64,000 nucleotides of DNA from Pseudomonadota bacterium (lineage in GTDB: Bacteria > Pseudomonadota > Alphaproteobacteria > Rhizobiales > Devosiaceae), in the NCBI GenBank assembly GCA_023388175.1, contig JAEWGT010000017.1, positions 186,001-250,000 on the forward strand, in the 5' to 3' direction. The position numbers were made by a program, and so were the translations under genes. Shown in pieces: positions 42,456-51,176 of this stretch; the stretch's first letter is position 1; every line of letters begins with the position of its first letter. The notes under the pieces are model-generated. The model ran no database searches. It was not told the origin of the DNA and worked only from the letters and a program-made list of their open reading frames with translations.

Positions 42456-44459
42456 CTAACTCGGCCTCACCAGCGCCACGACAGAACGGGGTGGCAGGGT
42501 GGCGGTGCCTTCAGTGAAGGCTACCTGCGCCGTATCGTCGGACTGGATACCCACGCCCCACTCGCCCTCGGGCAGGCGGGCCACGACCGGCTCAACGCGC
42601 CGATTGAACCAGACCAGAACCTCGTCATCCTTATGTCGTACCTGCATGCCGAGCACCGACGCGCTGGCATCGTTCCAGTCGCCCTCGTTCATCTCCCGGC
42701 CATCGGGATGCAGCCAAACGACATCACGCAACCCGTTGCGGTCCTGCCCGGTCAGCCAGTGATCGTGGCTGACTGCCGGATGATCCCTGCGAAACTTGTT
42801 GATGGCCGCGACGAAATCCACCAGCGCGCCATCGGCCTCTTCCCAATCCACCCAGGTGATTTCATTGTCCTGGGCATAGGCATTGTTGTTGCCCTGCTGG
42901 GTCCGATACATCTCATCGCCCTGCTGGATCAGCGGCGTGCCGCGCGAGAGGAACAGGCTTGCCAGCAAGGCCCGCACATCACGCTTGCGCGCGGCATTGA
43001 TGCCCGCATCGTCGGTTTCCCCCTCGACGCCGCAATTCCAGGACTGGTTATTGTTGTGCCCGTCCTTGTTGTTCTCGCCATTCGCCTCGTTATGCTTGTC
43101 GTGATAGCTGACCAGATCGCGCAGAGTGAACCCGTCATGCACGGCCAGCATGTTGACGCCATGATGCGGCTTTCGGCCGGCCACGTCGAACAGTTCCGCC
43201 GACCCGGAAACCTTCCCGGCCAGCGCACCGATCTTGGCAGGCTCTCCCTTCCAGAAGGCGCGGACTTCGTCACGATAGGTGTCGTTGTGTTCCTGAAATT
43301 CCTGGCCGAACTGGCCCACGGCATAGCCGCCTGGACCCGGATCCCATGGTTCCGCCACAAGAATGACCTGGCTTAGTACCGGGTCTTCCTTGATCTTTTT
43401 CAACATCTCGGCTTCCGGATTGAAGGCCGGATCGCGCCCGAGAATGGTGGCGAGATCGAAGCGGAAGCCGGAAACGCCAAGCTCCTCGACATAGTAGCGC
43501 AAGCTTTCGATCACGAGCCGCTGCACCGCCGGATGATCGCAACGCAGCGTATTGCCGGTACCGGTATCGTTGACGAGATACTTTTTGCCGTCGACATCAA
43601 CCCAGCGATAATAGGTCTGCGGATCGAGCCCCATCATCGACAGGATCGGCCCCTGCTGGTCGCCTTCGCCAGTGTGGTTATAGACCACGTCGAGAATGAC
43701 ATTGATGCCGGCCTTGCGGTAGGCGTCCGTCATCACCCGCAATTCCTGCGGCCCGCGCGGCACCAGGCGCGGATCGACCGCGAAATAGGCGACAGGATTG
43801 TAGCCCCAGGCATTGGTCAGTCCCAGCGCCGGCAAGTGGCCCTCATCGATCCAGGCAGCGATCGGCATCAACTGCACCGTATCGACACCGATATATTTGA
43901 AATGGTCGATCACCCGCTTGGTCGTCAGCCCGGCGACTGTCCCGCGCAGCGGGCCTTGCACGCTGGGGTGACGCATGGTGAAGCCGCGCACGTTGAGCTC
44001 GTAGAAAAGGTTCGGCACCTTCTTCTTGCGCGGCTTCGCAATATCCTCTGTGCCACCACGGATGATGGCCTTGGGCACCAGTGGCGCTGTGTCCACAGCA
44101 TCCTCGCGCGCCAGTCGCAAACGCGGCGAGCGCACGAACACCCGGTCAAGGTGCCGCGCATAAGGATCGACGAGCAGTTTGTTAGGATCGAAGAAAAAGC
44201 CCTGATCCGGATCATAGGGACCGTCGGCCCGCAGCCCATAGCGGGCACCCGCCCCTACATTGGCGATCAGTCCGGCACGAATATTGTCTTCATGCACGTC
44301 GAGCTCGAAGCGCTCGATTTCCTGGTCGGCCTCATCGAAAAGACACACCCAGATATGGGTGGCGCTTTCAGAATAGACTGCAAAATTAACCCCATCAGGG
44401 GTGACCGTCGCGCCAAGCGTGTCGGTTCGCCCGGCATTGGGCACCAGTTCTGGTTTCAT
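42456..44459 (-). CDS. glgX: Glycogen debranching enzyme GlgX
   Basis: 667 residues from the ATG at 44459. N-terminal CBM48 (about 10-110), GH13 barrel with VILDVVYNHTGEGD, the nucleophile region SGFRFDLATILGRD, acid/base LVAEPWDPG and VHDGFTLRDLVSYHDKHN, and a C-terminal beta domain. It cleaves alpha-1,6 branches of phosphorylase-limit dextrins. Last gene of the glg operon, 13 bp after pgm. Confidence 0.93.
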   Translation of the reverse strand: MKPELVPNAGRTDTLGATVTPDGVNFAVYSESATHIWVCLFDEADQEIERFELDVHEDNIRAGLIANVGAGARYGLRADGPYDPDQGFFFDPNKLLVDPYARHLDRVFVRSPRLRLAREDAVDTAPLVPKAIIRGGTEDIAKPRKKKVPNLFYELNVRGFTMRHPSVQGPLRGTVAGLTTKRVIDHFKYIGVDTVQLMPIAAWIDEGHLPALGLTNAWGYNPVAYFAVDPRLVPRGPQELRVMTDAYRKAGINVILDVVYNHTGEGDQQGPILSMMGLDPQTYYRWVDVDGKKYLVNDTGTGNTLRCDHPAVQRLVIESLRYYVEELGVSGFRFDLATILGRDPAFNPEAEMLKKIKEDPVLSQVILVAEPWDPGPGGYAVGQFGQEFQEHNDTYRDEVRAFWKGEPAKIGALAGKVSGSAELFDVAGRKPHHGVNMLAVHDGFTLRDLVSYHDKHNEANGENNKDGHNNNQSWNCGVEGETDDAGINAARKRDVRALLASLFLSRGTPLIQQGDEMYRTQQGNNNAYAQDNEITWVDWEEADGALVDFVAAINKFRRDHPAVSHDHWLTGQDRNGLRDVVWLHPDGREMNEGDWNDASASVLGMQVRHKDDEVLVWFNRRVEPVVARLPEGEWGVGIQSDDTAQVAFTEGTATLPPRSVVALVRPS

Positions 44460-44472
44460 CGATAAAGCCGAT

Positions 44473-46107
44473 CTAGGTAATGACGCTGGGCTCGCTTCGT
44501 CCGGTTCGCGCTTTGATTCCGGCCAGTTGCTCGGCGATCCCGATGAGGGGTTCAAGAGCGTGCTGGGTGTCGAGATCGTGGCGTCCATCGGCAGCTTCAT
44601 AGCGTTCGAGATAGACCCGCAACGTGGCGCCCACCGTCCCGGTTCCTGAGAGGCGCAGGACTATTCGCGATCCATCGGTAAAGCCGATGCGGATGCCCTG
44701 TTTGGCGCTGGTCGAGCCATCGACCGGATCAAGATAGGTAAAGTCGTCAGCATAGGCGATCTGCAGATCGTCCTCGAACGTCCTGCCCGGAAGTGAAGAC
44801 AGTTGCGCGCGCAGGTCGTCCACCAACTGATTGGCGATGGCGGCATCGACCTCCTCATAATCGTGCCGTGTATAATAATTGCGGCCGTAGGTCTGCCAAT
44901 GCTCGCGCACGATCTCGTCGACGCTCTGCTTGCGAACCGCGACAATATTGAGCCAGAGCAGCACCGCCCAGAGACCGTCCTTTTCCCGCACATGGTTGGA
45001 GCCTGTGCCCGCACTTTCTTCACCGCAAATGGTCACGCGGCCGGCATCGAGCAGATTGCCGAAGAATTTCCAGCCCGTTGGCGTCTCGTGCATTTCGATG
45101 CCCAGCTTTTCCGCCACCCGGTCAGCGGCGGCGCTGGTGGGCATGGAGCGGGCGATGCCGGCAATGCCCTGCTTGTAACCCGGTGCCAGATGCGCATTGG
45201 CAGCCAGCAGCGCCAGCGAATCCGATGGCGTCACGAAACGGTTCTTGCCGATGATGAGATTACGGTCACCGTCGCCATCCGACGCTGCCCCGAAATCCGG
45301 GCCTTCCGGAGTCATCAACAGGTCATACATATCCTTGCAATAGACCAGGTTGGGGTCGGGATGGCCGTCATTGAATGATGGCGAGGGCACGCCATTGATC
45401 ACCGTTCCCCTTGGGGCTCCGAGGCTGCCTTCGATGATGGCATGGGCATATGGACCGGTGACGGCGTGCATGGCGTCGAACGTCATGCGGAAGCCGGATG
45501 CAAACAGCGCCCGGATCGCCTCGAAGTCGAACAGCGTCTCCATCAGGGCGGCATAATCGGTAACAGGGTCAATGACTTCGACCACCATCTCGCCGACTTG
45601 CTGGGTGCTGATGACATTGAGATCGACATCAGGCGTATCGAGCGTTTTATAGCTCTCGATTACCTTGCTGCGGGCGAACACCGCATCGGTGATCTTCTCC
45701 GGCGCAGGCCCGCCATTGCCGATATTATACTTGATGCCGAAGTCGCCCTCCGGCCCGCCCGGATTGTGGCTGGCCGACAGCACAAGTCCTCCGAAAGCCT
45801 TGTAGTGCCGAATGATATGGCTGGCCGCCGGGGTGGACAAAAGCCCGCCCTGTCCCACCAGCACGCGCCCGAAACCATTGGCCGCCGCGATGCGGATCGC
45901 CTTTTGAATTGCGACGTCGTTATAGAACCGGCCATCTCCGCCGATCACCAGCGTCTGGCCCTGGAAGCCATCGAGACTGTCGAAGATCGCCTGAATGTAG
46001 TTTTCGACATAATTCGGCTGGCTATAGACCGTCACTCGCTTGCGCAGGCCAGACGTGCCCGGCTTCTGGTCGGCATAAGGCGTCGTGTTAACTGTCAGAA
46101 TTGTCAT
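44473..46107 (-). CDS. pgm: Phosphoglucomutase (glucose-1-P/glucose-6-P)
   Basis: 544 residues from the ATG at 46107. PNYVENYIQAIFDSL and KPGTSGLRKRV at the N-terminus, the phosphoserine loop LSASHNPGGPEGDFG, metal loop SDGDGDRNLI and sugar loop CGEESAGTGSNHVREKDG. It connects glycogen (glucose-1-P) with glycolysis (glucose-6-P). Overlaps the glgA 3' end by 20 bp. Confidence 0.95.
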   Translation of the reverse strand: MTILTVNTTPYADQKPGTSGLRKRVTVYSQPNYVENYIQAIFDSLDGFQGQTLVIGGDGRFYNDVAIQKAIRIAAANGFGRVLVGQGGLLSTPAASHIIRHYKAFGGLVLSASHNPGGPEGDFGIKYNIGNGGPAPEKITDAVFARSKVIESYKTLDTPDVDLNVISTQQVGEMVVEVIDPVTDYAALMETLFDFEAIRALFASGFRMTFDAMHAVTGPYAHAIIEGSLGAPRGTVINGVPSPSFNDGHPDPNLVYCKDMYDLLMTPEGPDFGAASDGDGDRNLIIGKNRFVTPSDSLALLAANAHLAPGYKQGIAGIARSMPTSAAADRVAEKLGIEMHETPTGWKFFGNLLDAGRVTICGEESAGTGSNHVREKDGLWAVLLWLNIVAVRKQSVDEIVREHWQTYGRNYYTRHDYEEVDAAIANQLVDDLRAQLSSLPGRTFEDDLQIAYADDFTYLDPVDGSTSAKQGIRIGFTDGSRIVLRLSGTGTVGATLRVYLERYEAADGRHDLDTQHALEPLIGIAEQLAGIKARTGRSEPSVIT

Positions 46108-47551
46108 TTGTCGGCATTCCGGTGAGCGAGGCATAGATTTGGGCGTAGCGGGCGGCGCTGGAAGCCCAGCTCACATCCGACTTCATCCCGCGCCTCTGCA
46201 TTTTCTTCCAGGACTTCTGGTCTTTATAGAGATCAAACAGACGGCGGATGGCATTGGCCAATGCCTGCTCATCAGGCGGAGCAAATTGAACGCCAGTGGC
46301 AACATCCGCTTGCAATGCCGCGACATTGGCATCGATGACCGTGTCATTAAGCCCGCCAACCCGGCTGACCAGCGGAACGCAGCCGTAACGGAGCGCATAG
46401 AGCTGGGTCAGGCCGCAGGGCTCGAAACGCGAGGGCACCATCATCACATCGGCCCCGCCCTGCACCAGGTGGCTCAGCGCCTCGTTATAGCCGGTAACCA
46501 GCCCAACCTTGCCCGGGTGACGCATGGCGGCGGCGCGAATGGTGTTTTCAAGTTCCGCCTCACCTGAGCCGAGAACAGCAAGCTGACCGCCGGCCTCCAC
46601 CAGCATGTCGATATTTGCCGCCAGCAGGTCGATGCCCTTCTGCCAGGTCAGCCGGCTGACCACGGCAAAGAGCGGCCCCTCGGTGACATCCAGGCCAAAA
46701 GCCTCCGCCACCGCCCACTTGTTGGCAATACGGGTCTGAATGGTGCTGGCGGTATAGGTCTGTTTCAGCGCAGGATCGGTGGCAGGGTTCCAGGCCTCCA
46801 TGTCGATGCCGTTGAGCACGCCGAAGACGGTGTCTGAGCGGTTGTTAAGCAGCCCTTCCAAGCCCATTCCGAAGGCCGGCGTGCGGATTTCGTTGGCATA
46901 GCTGGGCGACACCGTGGTCACCATGTCAGCGCATTCGACACCGGCCTTGAGATAGCCGACCCCGCCATAATATTCGACGCCCTCGACCGAAAAGGCATGC
47001 AACGGCAGGCGCAGTTGCGAGAAGATTTCTGCCCCGAACGTGCCCTGAAACGCCATATTGTGAACGGTCATCACGGTCTTGAGCGTTGAGGACGGACCAT
47101 ATTTGACATAGGCGGGTACAAGGCCTGCCTGCCAGTCATGCGCATGAATGACCTGCGGACGATAGCCGTCCACCAGCCCAAGTCCGAGTTCGGACGCCAC
47201 CCAACTCAGCGCGGCAAAGCGCTTCCAGTTATCCGGCCAGTCCCACCCCTCCGGCCCCATATAGGGATTGCCGGGCCGGTCGTAGAGCGCCGGGGCATCG
47301 AGGACGATGAGATCGAGCCCTTCAACCCGTCCGGCGATCAATCTGCCGCTGACGCCAAAAAGGTCGTTGAAACGCGCAACTTCGCGCCCACCCCTGAGCT
47401 TGCCAAGAATGGCGGGATAGCCGGGCACCAGCGTACGCATGGTGACGCCCGATTCCGCCAGAGCCGCCGGCAGGGCGCCGGCCACATCGGCCAGCCCCCC
47501 GGTCTTGATCAACGGGTAAATTTCCGAAGTGACCGAAAGAACCTCGATCAT
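46088..47551 (-). CDS. glgA: Glycogen synthase GlgA (ADP-glucose)
   Basis: 487 residues from the ATG at 47551. GT5 family: KTGGLADVAGALP near the N-terminus (ADP-glucose binding), HAHDWQAGLVPAY, VHNMAFQG, and the C-terminal PSRFEPCGLTQLYALRYG. Extends alpha-1,4 chains from ADP-glucose. Its ATG overlaps the glgC stop by 4 bp. Confidence 0.95.
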   Translation of the reverse strand: MIEVLSVTSEIYPLIKTGGLADVAGALPAALAESGVTMRTLVPGYPAILGKLRGGREVARFNDLFGVSGRLIAGRVEGLDLIVLDAPALYDRPGNPYMGPEGWDWPDNWKRFAALSWVASELGLGLVDGYRPQVIHAHDWQAGLVPAYVKYGPSSTLKTVMTVHNMAFQGTFGAEIFSQLRLPLHAFSVEGVEYYGGVGYLKAGVECADMVTTVSPSYANEIRTPAFGMGLEGLLNNRSDTVFGVLNGIDMEAWNPATDPALKQTYTASTIQTRIANKWAVAEAFGLDVTEGPLFAVVSRLTWQKGIDLLAANIDMLVEAGGQLAVLGSGEAELENTIRAAAMRHPGKVGLVTGYNEALSHLVQGGADVMMVPSRFEPCGLTQLYALRYGCVPLVSRVGGLNDTVIDANVAALQADVATGVQFAPPDEQALANAIRRLFDLYKDQKSWKKMQRRGMKSDVSWASSAARYAQIYASLTGMPTNDNSDS

Positions 47552-48819
47552 CGGTCCGCCAGATATCTGTTGACCATCGATTGGGTGACAAGGGTTACGC
47601 CCTCTTCGGTGCGGCGGAACCATTTGGTGTCGAATTCGGGATCTTCACCGACCACCAGGCCCTCGGGAATGGAAACGCCGCGGTCGATGACCACCTTCTT
47701 GAGCCGGGCATTGCGCCCGATATCGCAATAGGGGAGCACCACTGCTTCCTCAAGCACCGAATAGGAATGCACGCGGGAGCCGGTGGAAAGCAGCGTGCGC
47801 TGCAAATGCCCACCAGAAATGATGCAGTCGCCAGACACCAGCGAGTTGACCGCCGAGCCACGCCGCCCGTCGAAATCATGCACGAACTTGGCAGGCGGCG
47901 TGATTTCGGCATAGGTCCAGATCGGCCAGTCGCGGTCGTAAAGATCGAGCTGGGGATTGATATCTGTGAGGTCGATATTGGCCTTCCAGTAAGCATCAAC
48001 CGTGCCGACGTCGCGCCAATAGGCGATCTTTTCATTGCTGGACCGCACGCAGGAGCGGTTGAAGCGATGCGCCCAGGCCGTGCCGTTCTTGACGATATAG
48101 GGAATGATGTCCTTGCCGAAGTCACGGCTGGAGCCTTCTGTCGCCGCATCGCGCTTGAGCTGTTCCATCAGGAACCGCGTCTCGAAAATGTAAATGCCCA
48201 TCGAAGCCAGCGCCATGTCCGGGCGGTCGGGAATACCCGGCGGATCCTTGGGTTTTTCGACGAAATCGACCACCCGGTCGCGCCCATCGACGTGCATGAC
48301 GCCAAAGCCGGTCGCTTCCATTCGCGGAACTTCCAGACACCCAATAGTCACGTCTGCGCCCGTATCCACGTGCTGGCGCAGCATGATTTCATAGTCCATC
48401 TTGTAGATATGGTCGCCCGCCAGGATGACGATATAGCGCGCGCCATAATCCTCGATAATGTCCATGTTCTGATAGACGGCATCAGCGGTGCCGGCATACC
48501 ACATGTCTTCCGCCACGCGCTGGGAAGCCGGCAGCACGTCGAAGCTCTCGTTACGTTCCTGACGCAGGAAGTTCCAGCCGCGCGACAGGTGGCGGATAAG
48601 GCTATGTGCCTGATATTGCGTCGCCACCGAAATGCGGCGAATGCCCGAATTGATGGCATTGCTGAGCGCGAAGTCGATGATGCGCGCCTTGCCGCCGAAA
48701 TAGACGGCGGGCTTGGCGCGCCGGTCGGTCAGTTCCATCAGGCGCGTGCCGCGCCCGCCCGCCAGAACATAAGCCATGGCTTCACGCGCCAGCGGCGACG
48801 GAACTCTATAATCTGCCAT
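47548..48819 (-). CDS. glgC: ADP-glucose pyrophosphorylase GlgC
   Basis: 423 residues. LAGGRGTRLMELTDRRAKPA (catalytic and regulatory N-terminus), WYAGTADAVYQN, ILAGDHIYKMDY, FVEKPKDPP, and a C-terminal left-handed beta-helix with the VVIDRGVSIPEG repeat. It makes ADP-glucose from ATP and glucose-1-P, the control step of bacterial glycogen synthesis; the alphaproteobacterial type is usually activated by fructose-6-P and pyruvate (family knowledge). Confidence 0.96.
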   Translation of the reverse strand: MADYRVPSPLAREAMAYVLAGGRGTRLMELTDRRAKPAVYFGGKARIIDFALSNAINSGIRRISVATQYQAHSLIRHLSRGWNFLRQERNESFDVLPASQRVAEDMWYAGTADAVYQNMDIIEDYGARYIVILAGDHIYKMDYEIMLRQHVDTGADVTIGCLEVPRMEATGFGVMHVDGRDRVVDFVEKPKDPPGIPDRPDMALASMGIYIFETRFLMEQLKRDAATEGSSRDFGKDIIPYIVKNGTAWAHRFNRSCVRSSNEKIAYWRDVGTVDAYWKANIDLTDINPQLDLYDRDWPIWTYAEITPPAKFVHDFDGRRGSAVNSLVSGDCIISGGHLQRTLLSTGSRVHSYSVLEEAVVLPYCDIGRNARLKKVVIDRGVSIPEGLVVGEDPEFDTKWFRRTEEGVTLVTQSMVNRYLADR

Positions 48820-48875
48820 TCTTCACCCTCCACTTAAGTCCGGATTGAACCGGAACGTATCCAAAAGAGCCGATC

Positions 48876-51077
48876 TCACTCCGGCTCATATTTCAGGAAC
48901 AAGGTCGCCAGCGGGGGCAGATAAAGCTCCGCTTCCGCAGGCAAATGCCGCCCCTCAACGGCATAGGCATTGATGCCACCCTGATTTCCACTATTGCTGC
49001 CGGAATACCATCCGGCATCGGTATTGAGCCGCTCCACCCAGCGCCCCACCAGCGGCAACGCCACCTTGTAGCCGGAGCGCGGCACCGGGGTCAGGTTGGA
49101 AATCACCAGGACTGGATCGGCCCCCGGCGCCTTGCGCAGCCAGGCCAGGACCGAATTGGCGTGATCATTGGCGATCACCCATTCAAAGCCATCGGGCTCG
49201 CAGTCCCGTTCATGGAGAGCCGGAAGGCTCCGATAGGCGGCGTTAAGGTCGGCAACCAGCCGGCGCAGGCCTTCATGGGCGGATGAATCCAGCAGCCACC
49301 AGTCAAGCGCCTTGCTCTCCGACCATTCCTCGCGCTGGCCAAACTCCTGCCCCATGAACAGCAGCTTCTTGCCCGGATAGCCCCACATATAGGCAAGGTA
49401 TGCGCGCAGATTGGCAAATTGCTGCCAGTCATCGCCCGGCATTTTGTTGAGCAGCGAGCCCTTGCCATGCACCACTTCGTCATGACTCAGCGGCAGTACG
49501 AAATTCTCAGAAAAGGCATACATCATGCCAAAGGTGAGATCGTGGTGGTGGAACCGGCGATGCACGGCATTGCGGCTCATGTACCGCAAGGTGTCATTCA
49601 TGAAACCCATGTTCCACTTGAAGCCAAAGCCCAGCCCGCCCGCATAGGTGGGCGCGCTCACACCCGGCCACGAGGTGGATTCCTCGGCGATCATGAACGC
49701 ACCGGGAAATTGCCGATAGACCTCGGCATTGACTCTCTGCAGGAACGCAACGGCTTCAAGATTCTGGTTGCCGCCATGCTGATTGGGCACCCACTCGCCG
49801 GGCTGGCGGGAGTAATCGAGATAGAGCATCGAGGCCACGGCATCGACCCGCAGCCCGTCGATATGGAACTTCTCGAACCAGTAGAGCGCATTATTGGTCA
49901 GGAAGGCCGAAACCTCCTTGCGCCCGAAATTGTAGATCGCGGTATTCCAGTCCGGGTGATAGCCCTGCCTGGGGTCTTCATGCTCATAGAGCGCCGTGCC
50001 ATCGAACCGGGCCAGTCCGAATTCATCCGTCGGGAAATGCGCCGGGACCCAGTCAAGGATTACGCCAAGTCCCGCTTCATGGGCGGCATTGACCAGCCGT
50101 GCAAAGCCGGCCGGATCGCCAAAGCGCGAGGTGGGCGCATAGAGCCCCGTCGGCTGATAACCCCAGCTGGGATCGAACGGGTGCTCGGAAATGGGCAGGA
50201 ATTCGAGATGCGTATATCCCATATCCGCTGCATAGGGCACCAATTGCTCGGCCAACTGGTCATACGACATGAAGCTGCCATCGGGCCGGCGGCGCCATGA
50301 GCCCAGATGCACCTCATAGATGGACATGGGCGTGCGCCGCCAGTCACGGCTGGCGCGATCTTCCATATATTGCCCGTCTGTCCAGGTGAACGGAGTTGGG
50401 TCCGGCACCACCGAGGCATTGCGGGGGCGCAACTCGGCCTGTCTGGCGAACGGATCGGCCTTGAGCGGAAGCACGGCACCATCGGGACCGACAATTTCGT
50501 ATTTATAGATCGTGCCCGTGCCCAGCACCGGGATGAACACTTCCCAGATACCGTTGCGATTACGCATGGGATTGCGTCGTCCATCCCATTCGTTCCACGG
50601 CCCGACGACCGAAACGCGCTGCGCATTGGGCGCCCAGACCGCAAAATGGGTGCCGTGAATGCCCTCGAATTCCATTTCGTGGGCGCCCATCTTGTCGAAC
50701 ATGCGCAGATGGCTGCCTTCCCCGATATAGAAATCGTCCATCGGTCCGAGCACAGGCCCGAAGGAATAGGCGTCAAACATGGTCCAGGTGCCACCGGCAT
50801 TCCTGGCTTCGTAGCGGATCGGCTGGCGCGACGTGACTTCGACCTTGGCCTCGAAAAAGCCCGCCGCATGCCGCGGGATCATGTGTCCCAGCGGCTTGCC
50901 ATCCAAAGTGTAGGCGTTGAGCGTCTCGGCATGCGGCACAAAGGCCCGCAGAACCCATTGCCCATCCACCTCATGCAGCCCGAGAAAGGCGAAGGCATCA
51001 GCATGGCGACCGGCGACGATCGCCTCCACCTCGCGAGAATCCGCCTGCCAGTTTTCCTTGTTTGAACTCACGCCCAC
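48876..51077 (-). CDS. glgB: 1,4-alpha-glucan branching enzyme GlgB
   Basis: 733 residues, GTG start at 51077 (a second GTG lies two codons in). Two N-terminal CBM48-type modules, GH13 domain with VILDWVPAHFPTDEFGLARF, nucleophile region IDGLRVDAVASMLYLDYSR, acid/base MIAEESTSWPGVS, and LPLSHDEVVHGKGS, then a C-terminal beta domain. Adds alpha-1,6 branches. Second gene of the operon. Confidence 0.95.
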   Translation of the reverse strand: MGVSSNKENWQADSREVEAIVAGRHADAFAFLGLHEVDGQWVLRAFVPHAETLNAYTLDGKPLGHMIPRHAAGFFEAKVEVTSRQPIRYEARNAGGTWTMFDAYSFGPVLGPMDDFYIGEGSHLRMFDKMGAHEMEFEGIHGTHFAVWAPNAQRVSVVGPWNEWDGRRNPMRNRNGIWEVFIPVLGTGTIYKYEIVGPDGAVLPLKADPFARQAELRPRNASVVPDPTPFTWTDGQYMEDRASRDWRRTPMSIYEVHLGSWRRRPDGSFMSYDQLAEQLVPYAADMGYTHLEFLPISEHPFDPSWGYQPTGLYAPTSRFGDPAGFARLVNAAHEAGLGVILDWVPAHFPTDEFGLARFDGTALYEHEDPRQGYHPDWNTAIYNFGRKEVSAFLTNNALYWFEKFHIDGLRVDAVASMLYLDYSRQPGEWVPNQHGGNQNLEAVAFLQRVNAEVYRQFPGAFMIAEESTSWPGVSAPTYAGGLGFGFKWNMGFMNDTLRYMSRNAVHRRFHHHDLTFGMMYAFSENFVLPLSHDEVVHGKGSLLNKMPGDDWQQFANLRAYLAYMWGYPGKKLLFMGQEFGQREEWSESKALDWWLLDSSAHEGLRRLVADLNAAYRSLPALHERDCEPDGFEWVIANDHANSVLAWLRKAPGADPVLVISNLTPVPRSGYKVALPLVGRWVERLNTDAGWYSGSNSGNQGGINAYAVEGRHLPAEAELYLPPLATLFLKYEPE

Positions 51078-51176
51078 TTTCCCCCACTCGCTCCCCGCTC
51101 TGGCTCGGGAAGGACATATGCAACGCGCGAAGGCTTGTTCTTGTTCACCAGCTAAATGCCTTCACGCGTTTTGATT